From the NCBI GenBank assembly GCA_023411645.1, contig JAEYON010000151.1, forward strand, positions 1-57,012: a DNA stretch of 57,012 nt. Reading direction: 5' to 3'. The position numbers were made by a program, and so were the translations under genes. Below are positions 15,008-24,584 of this stretch, in pieces (position 1 is the first letter of the stretch; the number at the start of each line of letters is the position of its first letter). Below the pieces are notes generated by a model, which made no database searches, was not told the origin of the DNA, and worked only from the letters and a program-made list of their open reading frames with translations. The stretch is from Bacillota bacterium. GTDB lineage: Bacteria > Bacillota > Clostridia > Acetivibrionales > DTU013.

Positions 15008-16972
15008 ATGAAAAAGTTGAAAGGAATCAAAAGGATCGGATCTATAATCCTGAGCGTGACGCTTATCTTCACCGTGATGTTCGGAATTACCGGCTGTTCG
15101 GAAAGCAATCAACCAACAGACGGTCAGCCTGCACCAGGAGTAACGGAAGAACAGTCAGCATCAGGAGTAACGGATGATAAGTCAGCATCAGGAGTAACGG
15201 ATGATCAGCCTACACCAGGAGTAACGGATGATCAGTCAACGCCGGAGGCAACAGACGATCAATCAACACCAGATCAGTCAACGCCGGAGGCAACAGACGA
15301 CGAGTCAACGCCAGATGCAACAGAAAGCCAGGTTGTGGCTAACAAACCGGACGAAATGATTACGCTGGATGTGTACACTCAGCTTGCCAACTGGAGCGGT
15401 ATGCAGACAGGTTGGTATGCTGCTCTGCTGAAGGACAAATTCAACGTTCAACTGAACATCATTCCCGATCAGGAAGGAACATACGAAACGCTTGTGGAAT
15501 CAGGCGATATGGGCGACATCATCGTCTGGGGAGATAACGGAAGGGATTACAAGAACGCCGTGGAACTCGGACTCCTTTATGATTGGGAGGAAGGCGATAT
15601 CTGCAAGACCTATGCTCCGGTTATCTGGAATAAAGCTAAGACTGCTCTGGAGACAAACAGAAAAATCTCCGGAGACGGAGCGATTCATGGTCTCGGCCAC
15701 GGCCTAGCTTCGAGTAAGAGTGATCATCAGAGCTTCTTTTACACATGGGATATCCGGTGGGATTTATACAAGCAGCTTGGTTATCCGGCTGTAAAGAATC
15801 TTGATGACTATTTCAATGTTCTCAAGAAAATGAAGGAGATCTGCCCGAAAGACGAGAACGGCAAGGAAACATACGCCGTATCTCTCTGGCCCGACTGGGA
15901 TGGAACGATGGTCATGTATGTCAAGGCGATGGCGACGGCTTACTACGGCTATGATGAATTGGCTGCCGGGCTGTATGATCCGAAAACGGGCACGTACCAC
16001 GATGAGCTTGAGGAAAACGGACCATACCTGAATATGCTGAAATTCTTCAACAAGCTCTATCAAAATAATCTCCTCGATCCCAACTCCATGACACAGACAT
16101 ATGACCAAATGGCCGATAAAGTCAAGGCTGGCGGTACATTCTTCTCCATCTTCAACTACGCCGGATCCTCTGGCTATAACACGACCGAACATATTAAACA
16201 GAACAAGATGATGAAACCGATGGTTCCCACAGACGCAGCTCCGGCTGTCTACGGCATGAGCCTGCTCGGCGGCAACCGCCTCTGGACGATCGGTGCATAT
16301 TCGGAATATCCCGAGCTCTGCATGGAGATCCTTAACTATCTCTATACACCGGAAGGTGCAATGACTATTTGGTATGGCATTCCTGGTCTTATGTGGGATT
16401 ACAACGAAAAAGGCAATACCTACTTCACGGATCTCGGCTTGAAATGCAATCGTGACCCACAGTATGATCTCGGCGGCGTCAAGTGGACCAGCCCGGAAAC
16501 TGGCAAGACATATCAGTTGGGCGGAAAATTTACTGACGGTATGCTGCAGATCAATAATACAACTTGGGTAATCGATGCGAAAAACCCTGATTCGAACGGT
16601 GAGACATATAACAAAGACCAATGGCGAAGCATAGTAGGCAAAGCACAATCTGCTATCGACCAGGATTGGCGCGACCACTTTGGCGTCAATACTGTCACGG
16701 AATATATGGAAAAGGGCAAATATACGGTCGTTCCCGGAACATCCTATTCAGAGCCAAAGCGCTCAGACGAGCTTGAACTTATCTGGACCCAAGTCTATCA
16801 GGCCATTCGTCAATATTCCTGGCGCGCTATATATGCCAAGAACGACGGTGAGTATAACTATCAGGTCCAGCAGATGATCAAAATCTGCAATGATTATGGA
16901 TATGATAAGGTCCGTGAATGGAGCCGCCAACAGGCCGCGACCCGTTACAAGCTTCAGAAGGCGGAGAATTGA
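15008..16972 (+). CDS. Extracellular sugar-binding lipoprotein of the ABC transporter
   Basis: 654 residues, ATG at 15008 after AAAGGGTG. The signal peptide ends in the lipobox ITGC, so the protein is lipid-tethered. Residues ~38-115 are a low-complexity linker of short repeats (GVTDDQS, TPEATDDQS). The remainder is a large (~530-residue) solute-binding fold of the LipO/YtcQ kind (TLDVYTQLANWSG, MGDIIVWGDNG, YPELCMEILNYLYTPEGAMTIWYG). It delivers an oligosaccharide to the permease pair 72 bases upstream. Aromatic-rich segments suggest a glycan ligand, identity unknown. Confidence 0.92.
   Translation: MKKLKGIKRIGSIILSVTLIFTVMFGITGCSESNQPTDGQPAPGVTEEQSASGVTDDKSASGVTDDQPTPGVTDDQSTPEATDDQSTPDQSTPEATDDESTPDATESQVVANKPDEMITLDVYTQLANWSGMQTGWYAALLKDKFNVQLNIIPDQEGTYETLVESGDMGDIIVWGDNGRDYKNAVELGLLYDWEEGDICKTYAPVIWNKAKTALETNRKISGDGAIHGLGHGLASSKSDHQSFFYTWDIRWDLYKQLGYPAVKNLDDYFNVLKKMKEICPKDENGKETYAVSLWPDWDGTMVMYVKAMATAYYGYDELAAGLYDPKTGTYHDELEENGPYLNMLKFFNKLYQNNLLDPNSMTQTYDQMADKVKAGGTFFSIFNYAGSSGYNTTEHIKQNKMMKPMVPTDAAPAVYGMSLLGGNRLWTIGAYSEYPELCMEILNYLYTPEGAMTIWYGIPGLMWDYNEKGNTYFTDLGLKCNRDPQYDLGGVKWTSPETGKTYQLGGKFTDGMLQINNTTWVIDAKNPDSNGETYNKDQWRSIVGKAQSAIDQDWRDHFGVNTVTEYMEKGKYTVVPGTSYSEPKRSDELELIWTQVYQAIRQYSWRAIYAKNDGEYNYQVQQMIKICNDYGYDKVREWSRQQAATRYKLQKAEN
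15120..15325 (+). repeat. Short in-frame tandem repeats coding a lipoprotein linker
   Basis: About seven imperfect ~27-30 base units around GGAGTAACGGATGATCAG and GAGGCAACAGACGA. They encode Ser/Thr/Pro/Asp spacer repeats between lipid anchor and binding domain; copy number is likely variable between strains. Confidence 0.7.
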
Positions 16973-17012
16973 TTACATGCTAATAGTTAGTGTTAAAATA
17001 TAGTTTTATCTG

Positions 17013-17039
17013 GTGCGGGGAGGCCTGGCCTCCCCGCGC
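17013..17039 (+). terminator. Strong GC hairpin after the binding-protein gene
   Basis: GCGGGGAGG and CCTCCCCGC form perfect arms around CCTGG, extended by GT/GC pairs. There is no T-tract, and the next gene starts 24 bases later, so it more likely protects the upstream mRNA end or reduces read-through than fully terminates. Confidence 0.55.
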
Positions 17040-17062
17040 AAATAGAGAACGGGGGCTGACAA

Positions 17063-17731
17063 TTGGCTAAGTTTTTCTCATTTGACAGCAAGACGGCGCA
17101 GCTTCTTTCCCGCATCTGGGATTTGCTATTATTGAACCTCTTATTTCTTCTTGGCTCGCTGCCTGTCGTGACGTTTGGTGCGTCCGCGATAGCCGCTTAC
17201 AGCGTAATGCTGAAAATCGTCGAGGATCGCGAAACTAGTATCATAATGGCTTATTTTAATGCATTCAGGGCAAATCTAAGACAAGGGATCATACTGTCTG
17301 TCGCGGTTATCATTCTTACCGCTGCTGTCGTAACCGACTTTATCCTGTTTGAGACGGTTAGTGGTAATCCGATTATTTTCCTGATACTGGGCTTTCTAAG
17401 CTTAGTATTGGTTCTTGTACATTTTTCCTATGTCTTTGCTCTCGCAGCGAGGTATCATAATTCGCTTTACCGTCATTTAACGAATTCCAGGGACATCTTT
17501 TCCCGGTTTTTTCTGCGATCGATATTCTGTTTCGCTCTCGTAGCTTTTGAAGTTTGGCTTTTTTTCTTCTATGATTGGCTGCTCCTTTTTATCGGTGTGT
17601 TTATCGCTCCGATTATGATTATCGCAACCGTAAGTGCTTTTGCCATAAAGTTTTTCCGCGTGATAGAAGAGGAGAATGGAACGGGAGAAGGAAGCTTGAT
17701 CATGAGCGACGGGTCAAACCCCCAAGACTGA
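17063..17731 (+). CDS. DUF624 (YesL-like) membrane protein
   Basis: 222 residues from a TTG at 17063 with GGGGG nine bases before. Five or so hydrophobic helices; the N-terminal FFSFDSKTAQLLSRIWDLLLLN and LGSLPVVTFGASAIAAY signature is that of DUF624 proteins such as Bacillus YesL. They are repeatedly found next to LplB/YtcP-type sugar transporters and regulators. It is last in the transporter operon. Its biochemical role is not established. Confidence 0.85.
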   Translation: MAKFFSFDSKTAQLLSRIWDLLLLNLLFLLGSLPVVTFGASAIAAYSVMLKIVEDRETSIIMAYFNAFRANLRQGIILSVAVIILTAAVVTDFILFETVSGNPIIFLILGFLSLVLVLVHFSYVFALAARYHNSLYRHLTNSRDIFSRFFLRSIFCFALVAFEVWLFFFYDWLLLFIGVFIAPIMIIATVSAFAIKFFRVIEEENGTGEGSLIMSDGSNPQD

Positions 17732-17833
17732 TGAGCTGGTTAAGTTTCATCCAAGTTACATGCAAACCAGTATATATTGCATCTAGCAAACTAATAGTAC
17801 TTATGCGGATACAAAAAGGAACGATCGAGGTTG

Positions 17834-18718
17834 TTAGTTGAGAAACGTCTCCTCACCATATTCCGGCTGTACGACATTCCATTCTTTCAGGACCTCTTCC
17901 GTGCCGATCCAGACGGGCGAGGATTTTGGCACTACTGTAAAGAGTTGTTCCACATCGGAGTTTATCATTCTGATACAGCCGTGGGAGACATTTGTTCCGA
18001 TGGAGTAGGGGCTGTTGTTTCCGTGTATACCCAGCGTGCCGCCGTCTTTATATGAAAGGCCCATCCATCTGTATCCCAACGGATTTTGCGGAATACCGCC
18101 CTTGACGGGCTTTGCGTACCCTCCGCCGCCCCAAGTTGGGTTGACGACCTTGCTGACCACAGTAAATTTACCGTGTGGCGTAAGGGAGGGTGGGTTGCCT
18201 ATTGCTACAGGATACTTTTGAAGCACCTTTGTATTTTCATATAAAGTGAGTATTCTTTTAGTCTTATTGATTGTGATCCATTTTCCCTCTGTGGGAGGAG
18301 ACTCAATCTGATCTTCACAGTCGGCAATACCTGTCGTCAACTGCTTTACGAGGATTGCAAGGCATTTGTCGTTCCACTTGCCATCAGCTTCAAGGTTACA
18401 GCTGCTTTGAAACCGCAGAACTGCATTTCTGAGGTTCAGTTTTGAGTCTGTTGTCTCGTCCTTGTAGAAACCGAGCTTTTTCAGTTCTTCTTCATAATCC
18501 AGGCTCTCTATATCGATTTCCGGTGCTGCAGTATCTTCTATACCTGCCTCTAGCAAGAAACCGGGCAAATCGGATTGAAGCCGTTCTGTCGCACCCTGAA
18601 CACCGTGGACCTGTACCTCCAGGAACACCTGTTGCATAAAGCGTGGATCTGTTGTGACCGGTATACCTGATTGATATAGTGATAGCAGCAGGAAAAGCAG
18701 TGTTATGAAATGTTGCAT
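17834..18718 (-). CDS. L,D-transpeptidase (YkuD) with peptidoglycan-binding domain
   Basis: 294 residues, start ATG at 18718 behind GGAGGG. A short hydrophobic N-terminus serves as signal peptide or anchor. Residues ~70-125 resemble a peptidoglycan-binding helical domain (NAVLRFQSSCNLEADGKWND). The C-terminal YkuD domain (~145-280) carries the catalytic HGNNSPYSIGTNVSHGCIRM-type motif, with the cysteine in SHGC. It would form 3-3 cross-links or attach proteins to the wall. Convergent with the DUF624 gene. Confidence 0.92.
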   Translation of the reverse strand: MQHFITLLFLLLSLYQSGIPVTTDPRFMQQVFLEVQVHGVQGATERLQSDLPGFLLEAGIEDTAAPEIDIESLDYEEELKKLGFYKDETTDSKLNLRNAVLRFQSSCNLEADGKWNDKCLAILVKQLTTGIADCEDQIESPPTEGKWITINKTKRILTLYENTKVLQKYPVAIGNPPSLTPHGKFTVVSKVVNPTWGGGGYAKPVKGGIPQNPLGYRWMGLSYKDGGTLGIHGNNSPYSIGTNVSHGCIRMINSDVEQLFTVVPKSSPVWIGTEEVLKEWNVVQPEYGEETFLN

Positions 18719-18809
18719 GTCAACCCTCCAACGTTATTAAATATATGAGGGTTGGCACTGTGAATATGACTATGTACTATGGAAATACAGCCAGAAACGT
18801 GTTATAGTA

Positions 18810-20057
18810 ATGAAAGACAAAAAACAACAGGTGATAACAGGTATGCTAGATAGATTTGTTGAACGTTTGAAGGCTTATGACAGGCAATTCCTGCTCTTTC
18901 TTTTAGTTAGTGTGTTTTTGGGACTCGGACAAAGTGTTGATGGCTCAACGATGAATAATTTCCTTAAAGATGAGTTTAACATGATGATACTGCAACGGTC
19001 TGCACTGGAGCTTCCGCGCGAGCTTCCGGGGTTTCTGGTATTTATCATTGTTGGGTCTTTATATTCATTGGGAGATGTCAGAATCGCAGCAATCGCCAAT
19101 ATGCTGGCGGCAATAGGTATGCTGCTGCTGGGGTTTATACCTCCGGTATACTCATTTGTCGTGATCTGTATTTTTATCTACAGTTCCGGGCAGCACATCT
19201 ATATGCCACTGTACAATTCTATTGCAATGAATTTTGCAAATGATGGGAGACTTGGCAGAAAGCTTGGACAGGTCAGTGCGGCCAACACAGCGGCCCTTGT
19301 ATTCGGCAGCGCTGTCTTGTTTGTGATCTTCCGGTTTATTAAGGTGAGCTATACAGTGACATTCACATGTGGTGCGATCGCATTTTTTACGGCATCCGTT
19401 CTGCTGCTCTTTATGAAATCTCATAAGCGCGAGCGAACCAGGAAGAGGTTCGTATTTAAGAAGGAATATAAGGTGTTTTATCTGCTCAGTGTGCTATACG
19501 GCGCCAGAAAGCAGATATTTGTCACGTTCGGACCATGGGTGCTGATAGACATATATGGTCAGAAGGTTGCCACAATGACGCTTCTGTTCTTCATTATCTC
19601 TGTTGCATCGATCGCATTTAAGCCATTTTTAGGCCATATGATCGATAAGATCGGAGAAAAGAAGGTGTTGGGCATGGAGGCAATTGCCCTTTTCTTTGTG
19701 TGTCTGGGTTACAGTACAGCGGATCTTTTGTTACCATTTCAAGGTGCAGTGATCCTGATATGTGCATGTTATGTGCTGGATCAGCTATCCAGTGCTGTGT
19801 CTATGGCAAGGGCAACCTACCTTAGAAAGATTGCAATCAATGAGGATGAGGTTTCTTCAACGCTTTCGCTTGGAATTAGCATCGACCACATAATGTCCAT
19901 GACCTTACCTGTCATTGGAGGTCTTGTGTGGTACAGCAGTGGCAGCAACGGCTACAAGTACGTTTTCCTTGGAGGGGCATTCATAGCGATATTAAACTAT
20001 ATTGTCACCAGATACATAAGGATAGAAAATACTGTGGTAGATATGCAGGAGGCGTAA
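18810..20057 (+). CDS. Major facilitator superfamily transporter
   Basis: 415 residues with about 12 hydrophobic helices. ATG at 18810 has no clear ribosome site; an in-frame ATG at 18843 sits after AGGTG and is an alternative start. The middle has the usual basic cytoplasmic loop (KSHKRERTRKRFVFKKEY). Substrate cannot be predicted. It stands alone, divergent from the transpeptidase gene and followed by a hairpin. Confidence 0.85.
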   Translation: MKDKKQQVITGMLDRFVERLKAYDRQFLLFLLVSVFLGLGQSVDGSTMNNFLKDEFNMMILQRSALELPRELPGFLVFIIVGSLYSLGDVRIAAIANMLAAIGMLLLGFIPPVYSFVVICIFIYSSGQHIYMPLYNSIAMNFANDGRLGRKLGQVSAANTAALVFGSAVLFVIFRFIKVSYTVTFTCGAIAFFTASVLLLFMKSHKRERTRKRFVFKKEYKVFYLLSVLYGARKQIFVTFGPWVLIDIYGQKVATMTLLFFIISVASIAFKPFLGHMIDKIGEKKVLGMEAIALFFVCLGYSTADLLLPFQGAVILICACYVLDQLSSAVSMARATYLRKIAINEDEVSSTLSLGISIDHIMSMTLPVIGGLVWYSSGSNGYKYVFLGGAFIAILNYIVTRYIRIENTVVDMQEA

Positions 20058-20096
20058 AAAACCGGTCGGGTATATTTTGCAAATAGCCGTAACGGA

Positions 20097-20126
20097 AATA
20101 CAGAGCCCCTGTTTGGACTCTGTATT
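20097..20126 (+). terminator. Hairpin after the MFS gene
   Basis: AATACAGAG (20097-20105) and CTCTGTATT (20118-20126) form a perfect nine-base stem with a 12-base loop. Only a short T-rich stretch follows, so termination is likely but not certain. Confidence 0.5.
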
Positions 20127-20445
20127 ATCACACTGGCATTATTTTATCCGGGTCAAACAAAAGAGAGTCGTTCGTTGAACGAGTAAGCTTATTATACTAG
20201 TGCGAATTTCCCATGTCAATATGCTGGCAGACCTATTTTTTCGAGCTATTTTTGGAGGTGAAATACAAATAGCAGAATAACATGAAATATTTTCAATAAA
20301 TTAATATCGTGGTATAATCAGTATATATGCGGAAACACTTGGAAGAGATACATGATGTGTGTTGACCATTGGATGGGTATAATATAGCGTGTGCTGTTGA
20401 GCAGGCGTCTATTTAACAATTTGAAGATTGTTTTGGAGGTTAATT
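20127..20445 (+). promoter_or_regulatory. Upstream region of the RNase J gene with extended -10
   Basis: Contains TGGTATAAT at 20310-20318, a perfect extended -10, and a second TATAAT at 20378-20383 with a TTGACC only 10 bases before it. A small inverted repeat TCGTTC..GAACGA lies near 20170. No ORF of note is seen. The ~125-base leader after the first promoter has no recognised riboswitch. Confidence 0.45.
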
Positions 20446-22113
20446 GTGTCAAAAAGTAAACAGAAGTTAAAAGTAATACCGCTTGGCGGATTACAGGAGA
20501 TAGGAAAGAACATTACCGTATTTGAATATGGTGATGATATAGTAGTTGTGGATTGTGGATTGGCATTTCCTGAGGATGAAATGCTTGGGATAGATCTGGT
20601 TATACCGGATATCTCTTATCTGTCGAAAAACAAGGAAAAGATCAGAGGGGTCGTGCTAACTCATGGTCATGAGGATCATATCGGCGCTTTGCCTTATATG
20701 CTCAAGGAGATCAATGTGCCGGTTTATGGCACCAGACTGTCGCTGGGACTCCTGAAATATAAGCTTGAGGAGCACCACCTGCTTTCAACGACAGAACTCA
20801 TTGACGTAGAGGCAGGAGATACTGTACAACTGGGTGCTATAAAGGTGGAATTCATCAGATCAACGCATAGTATTGCCGACGCAGTGGCACTGGCACTGCA
20901 TACGCCTGTAGGTGTGGTAATACATACGGGAGATTTTAAAATTGATTATACGCCAATACAGGGCAAAGCGTTTGATCTCGCCAGACTGGCCGAACTAGGG
21001 AAAAAAGGTGTTCTCCTGTTGATGTGTGACAGCACAAATGCTGAGCGTCCCGGCTATACTATGTCGGAGAGGACTGTGGGAGAAACCTTTGATGAAATTT
21101 TCGTAAATGCCAGAGGCAGGATCATTGTAGCCAGCTTTGCATCGAATGTTGACAGGATTCAGCAGGTCATTAATGCTGCATACAAGTTTAACAGGAAGGT
21201 CGCCGTGGTAGGAAGGAGCATGGTGAATGTAGTGAGTGTCGCCACGGAACTTGGTTATCTTAATGTACCGGAAGGAATTATGATTGATATTGATATGATC
21301 GATAAGTATCCCTACGAAAGGGTAACCGTTATCACGACCGGAAGCCAGGGTGAGCCCATGGCGGGGTTAGCCAGAATGGCGGCGTCAGAACATAAAAAGG
21401 TGGACGTAGGACCGGGAGATCTGATCATTATTTCAGCCTCTCCAATACCGGGGAATGAAAAGCCGATCATCAAAGTTATTAACGAGCTCTTTAAAAAAGG
21501 TGCTGATGTCATTTACGAAGCATTGGCTGAAGTGCACGTATCAGGTCACGCCTGCCAGGAAGAGCTTAAAATCATTCATAATCTTGTCAGACCGAAGTTC
21601 TTTATGCCTGTCCACGGTGAGTACAGGCATTTGAAGCAGCATGCTAATCTTGCAGCCAAGCTTGGTATGCCAACAAGTAACATTTTTTTGATGGAAAACG
21701 GAAGAATGCTGGAACTAAGTCAGGACACAGCAAAAATTAACGGCACTGTCTCATCGGGCAGAATACTTGTTGACGGTCTTGGTGTCGGAGATGTGGGAAG
21801 CATTGTGCTTCGCGACAGAAAGCTTTTGTCACAGGACGGTCTGATTGTTGTGGTTATAACGACAGAGAAGGAATCAGGTCAGATTATTGCCGGACCGGAT
21901 ATTATATCCAGAGGGTTTGTCTATGTTAGGGAGTCGGAGGACCTGATCGAGAACGCACGCGAGATTATCAAGAAAACGCTGGCTAAATGTGAAAGCAGGA
22001 ACAAAAATGATTGGGCGGCCAGAAAAGGCTTGATTAAGGATGATTTGAGGGATTATCTGTTTGAGAAGACGAAGCGCAAGCCAATGATTCTGCCGATCAT
22101 TATGGAGATATAA
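20446..22113 (+). CDS. rnjA: Ribonuclease J
   Basis: 555 residues from the GTG at 20446, five bases after TTGGAGGT. A metallo-beta-lactamase core with the HGHEDH zinc motif, then a beta-CASP domain (CDSTNAERPGYTMSE, TTGSQGEPM, HVSGHA, FMPVHGEYRHL) and the C-terminal domain ending in RKPMILPI. RNase J has 5'-3' exo- and endonuclease activity and matures rRNA and mRNA. Length fits the family. Monocistronic, ending in a strong bidirectional terminator. Confidence 0.96.
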   Translation: MSKSKQKLKVIPLGGLQEIGKNITVFEYGDDIVVVDCGLAFPEDEMLGIDLVIPDISYLSKNKEKIRGVVLTHGHEDHIGALPYMLKEINVPVYGTRLSLGLLKYKLEEHHLLSTTELIDVEAGDTVQLGAIKVEFIRSTHSIADAVALALHTPVGVVIHTGDFKIDYTPIQGKAFDLARLAELGKKGVLLLMCDSTNAERPGYTMSERTVGETFDEIFVNARGRIIVASFASNVDRIQQVINAAYKFNRKVAVVGRSMVNVVSVATELGYLNVPEGIMIDIDMIDKYPYERVTVITTGSQGEPMAGLARMAASEHKKVDVGPGDLIIISASPIPGNEKPIIKVINELFKKGADVIYEALAEVHVSGHACQEELKIIHNLVRPKFFMPVHGEYRHLKQHANLAAKLGMPTSNIFLMENGRMLELSQDTAKINGTVSSGRILVDGLGVGDVGSIVLRDRKLLSQDGLIVVVITTEKESGQIIAGPDIISRGFVYVRESEDLIENAREIIKKTLAKCESRNKNDWAARKGLIKDDLRDYLFEKTKRKPMILPIIMEI

Positions 22114-22158
22114 GTGAAGCAGTAAGGATAAACTAAGGCGAGAAAATAAGTAAAAGAA

Positions 22159-22206
22159 AAGGGCGCTGGTTTCAATTTCGATTGAAGGTCAGCGCCCTTG
22201 TTATTC
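22159..22206. terminator. Bidirectional terminator between rnjA and tyrS
   Basis: AAGGGCGCTG (22159-22168) pairs with CAGCGCCCTT (22190-22199), with inner arms TTCAAT/ATTGAA. A-run before and TTGTTATT after allow use on both strands of these convergent genes. Confidence 0.85.
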
Positions 22207-22252
22207 AGGCGGTTATTTTTGAGGCGGATTTGCCACTATCATTCGATAACGA

Positions 22253-23485
22253 TCATTTTGAAATGACTATTTTGTGATAGGTCTTTTTGCCCTTCTTAAG
22301 AATTAGTTCTCCATTGTTGAATAAATCCTCATTTACGATAAAGTCAATGGAGGCTACGGGAGTCTCTTCCACATAGATGCCGCCCTGCTGGATCAGTCTT
22401 CTGCCTTCACCTTTAGAGGGTACAAGGCCTGTTTTTAAAAGAAGATCGAGTATATTAAGCCCTGCTTCGGCCTCCTGCAGCGTTAACTGTGTGGTAGGCA
22501 TATTGCTGGTATTACCGCCGCCACCGAATAGAGCTTCGGCCAATTGTCTTGCCTTTGCGGCTTCCTCCTCTGAGTGCACAAGCTTGGTTACCTCATAGGC
22601 AAGAACCTTTTTCGCTTCATTAATTTGCTCATTTTTAAGCTCGGCAAGCCTTGAGATCTCGTCCATCGGCAGGAAGGTCAACAGTTTCAGACACTTTATT
22701 ACATCTGCGTCATCGACGTTTCTCCAGTACTGATAGAAATCATAAGGGGAGGTTTTTTCTGCATCCAGCCAGAGGGCGCCCTTTTCGGTTTTACCCATTT
22801 TTTTACCTTCGCTGGTAGTAAGCAGTGTGAACGTCATGCCATATGCTTCTTTGCTTTCAACTCGCCGGATCAGGTCTATACCGCCCAGAATATTGGACCA
22901 CTGGTCGTCGCCGCCCAACTGCATCCGGCAGCCATAGTTCTGGCTCAGGAAGAGGAAGTCATAGCTCTGCATCAGCATGTAATTGAACTCAATAAAGGTT
23001 AGACCTTTTTCCATTCGGGACTTGAAGCATTCCGCAGTGAGCATCCTGTTAACGGAAAAATGGACACCGATGTTCCTGAGAAAATCAACATAATTAAGCT
23101 TCAGCAGCCAGTCGGCGTTGTTGACCATCAAAGCTCTATCGTTGGAAAAATCAATAAGCTTGGATAACTGTGTTTTAAATCGATCTGAATTATGTTGAAT
23201 TGTTTCGGGAGTCATCATTTTACGCATATCTGTCCTGCCGGAAGGATCGCCTACCATTGCCGTGCCGCCCCCTATCAGTGCGATAGGCTTGTGGCCGGCC
23301 CTTTGCATATGCGCCATGACCATCATCTGCACAAAATGTCCAACATGAAGGCTGTCTGCTGTCGGATCAAAACCGATATAGAACGTCACCTTTTGGTTCT
23401 CAAGAAGATTTTTGATTTCTTCTTCATGAGTAAGCTGGGCAATGAATCCCCGCTCCTTAAGTATGCTAAAAACGTTATTTGACAT
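22253..23485 (-). CDS. tyrS: Tyrosyl-tRNA synthetase
   Basis: 410 residues from the ATG at 23485 (AGAGGT upstream); this matches the usual ~410-residue length, while an extended frame upstream lacks a ribosome site. Class I signatures: the HIGH-type HVGH in FDPTADSLHVGHFVQ, and KMSKS-type KKMGKT in TSEGKKMGKTEKGA. A C-terminal S4 RNA-binding domain spans ~345-410. No T-box leader is visible upstream, unusual for a clostridial tyrS. Confidence 0.96.
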   Translation of the reverse strand: MSNNVFSILKERGFIAQLTHEEEIKNLLENQKVTFYIGFDPTADSLHVGHFVQMMVMAHMQRAGHKPIALIGGGTAMVGDPSGRTDMRKMMTPETIQHNSDRFKTQLSKLIDFSNDRALMVNNADWLLKLNYVDFLRNIGVHFSVNRMLTAECFKSRMEKGLTFIEFNYMLMQSYDFLFLSQNYGCRMQLGGDDQWSNILGGIDLIRRVESKEAYGMTFTLLTTSEGKKMGKTEKGALWLDAEKTSPYDFYQYWRNVDDADVIKCLKLLTFLPMDEISRLAELKNEQINEAKKVLAYEVTKLVHSEEEAAKARQLAEALFGGGGNTSNMPTTQLTLQEAEAGLNILDLLLKTGLVPSKGEGRRLIQQGGIYVEETPVASIDFIVNEDLFNNGELILKKGKKTYHKIVISK

Positions 23486-23596
23486 AAGCTTTATACCTCT
23501 TTGTTTTCTGTGTATTCTATCATACCAACTGCTGAAATTCAAGGCTGAGACAGTGAAGTTGATAAGCCGGAAAACATAGTTTTTATACATTTTTTC

Positions 23597-23626
23597 ACAA
23601 AAAAAAGGGCTGATTTCAGCCCTTTT
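23597..23626 (-). terminator. Intrinsic terminator of the membrane-protein gene
   Basis: AAAAGGGCTGA and TCAGCCCTTTT form an 11-base stem; on the minus strand it is followed by a run of T. It separates the membrane-protein gene from tyrS. Confidence 0.85.
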
Positions 23627-23669
23627 GGAATTCTTATTTTGTTTGAAAGGAGTAAGGAATCAATCAAGC

Positions 23670-24476
23670 CTAATTTATGTTGCCTCTTCCTGTCCTTTCA
23701 CGATAAAGCATCATGGAGAATACGACCATAATAAAGGCTTGAGCTGCCGGTACCGCGCTGGCAACTATTTTACCAACTATCGGAATCCAGCCGACAATAA
23801 CGCCAATAATAGTGCCGGCAATAGAGGCGGCAATACCTACGAGCAAGGTGATGCCAAATACTATCCAGAAACAGCCTTTTACTACTTCAATGGATTTTTT
23901 TGCAGCGGCAACCACATCAAGACCGTCAATTACCATTGCAGTAAACCACATGCTCAGCAGTGCACCCAATACAATGACGAATACGATGAGTGCAAGTATG
24001 ACAAGTATCATGAGAACTGCGCCGATTCCTCCGATTGCTGAAGTGATCCAGATACACAGCAGAACTAAAAGGAATGCGGGTATTCCGACAATAAGCCATA
24101 GTACGATCTGCCCAATCATATACATTATGTATTTTACGAAGTTGGAGGAAATGGTCACACCAAGATCGTTCAAAGATGCATTTCCTGTTTCGAGCTTTTT
24201 ATTGACCAAACCGTAGGTAGCGGGCTGGTAAATAAAAGGTGCAATAAATGCGACGATACCTCCGCCGACAGCTGATGCAAGAATCGTCGGGAGCAATGCA
24301 AAAAGCGCACTTGGATCACTATAATTGCTTGTGTTCATTAAGCTGGTAATCGTTCCAAGACTCAATGCTGAGCCAACACCGCCTATCAAAGCAGCCAATG
24401 CAGTCAGTGCAAAAATTGGGATAATGAGCATCCAATTCTTAATTGAAAATTTTATCGCATTAACCAGATAATTCAT
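23670..24476 (-). CDS. Polytopic membrane protein of unknown function
   Basis: 268 residues, ATG at 24476 with GGAGGTG six bases upstream. At least five long Gly/Ala/Ile-rich hydrophobic segments and a short Arg-rich tail (YRERTGRG). Overall it looks like the DUF975/glycerophosphodiesterase-membrane-domain type of integral proteins, but I cannot assign a family firmly. It lies downstream of the TmcAL gene on the same strand, 108 bases away, and is closed by its own terminator. Confidence 0.7.
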   Translation of the reverse strand: MNYLVNAIKFSIKNWMLIIPIFALTALAALIGGVGSALSLGTITSLMNTSNYSDPSALFALLPTILASAVGGGIVAFIAPFIYQPATYGLVNKKLETGNASLNDLGVTISSNFVKYIMYMIGQIVLWLIVGIPAFLLVLLCIWITSAIGGIGAVLMILVILALIVFVIVLGALLSMWFTAMVIDGLDVVAAAKKSIEVVKGCFWIVFGITLLVGIAASIAGTIIGVIVGWIPIVGKIVASAVPAAQAFIMVVFSMMLYRERTGRGNIN

Positions 24477-24584
24477 ATAACACCTCCATGATATTCTTAT
24501 ATATACCTATTCTATACAGTTTTAAAAATTCCTTCATATAGTCAGATTTATCGAAAATTTTAATCTCATAATTCTTCATTTTTC

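Noticed and set aside
15120..15325. CRISPR-like array
   Set aside because: Repeats are contiguous, in frame and code a Ser/Thr/Pro linker; no spacers.
15764..16678. Minus-strand ORF (304 codons) inside the solute-binding gene
   Set aside because: No start signals or recognisable domain; fully covered by a well-supported gene on the other strand.
23486..23600. T-box leader expected before tyrS
   Set aside because: No T-box core (AGGGTGGTACCGCG-like) or antiterminator is present upstream of the start at 23485.
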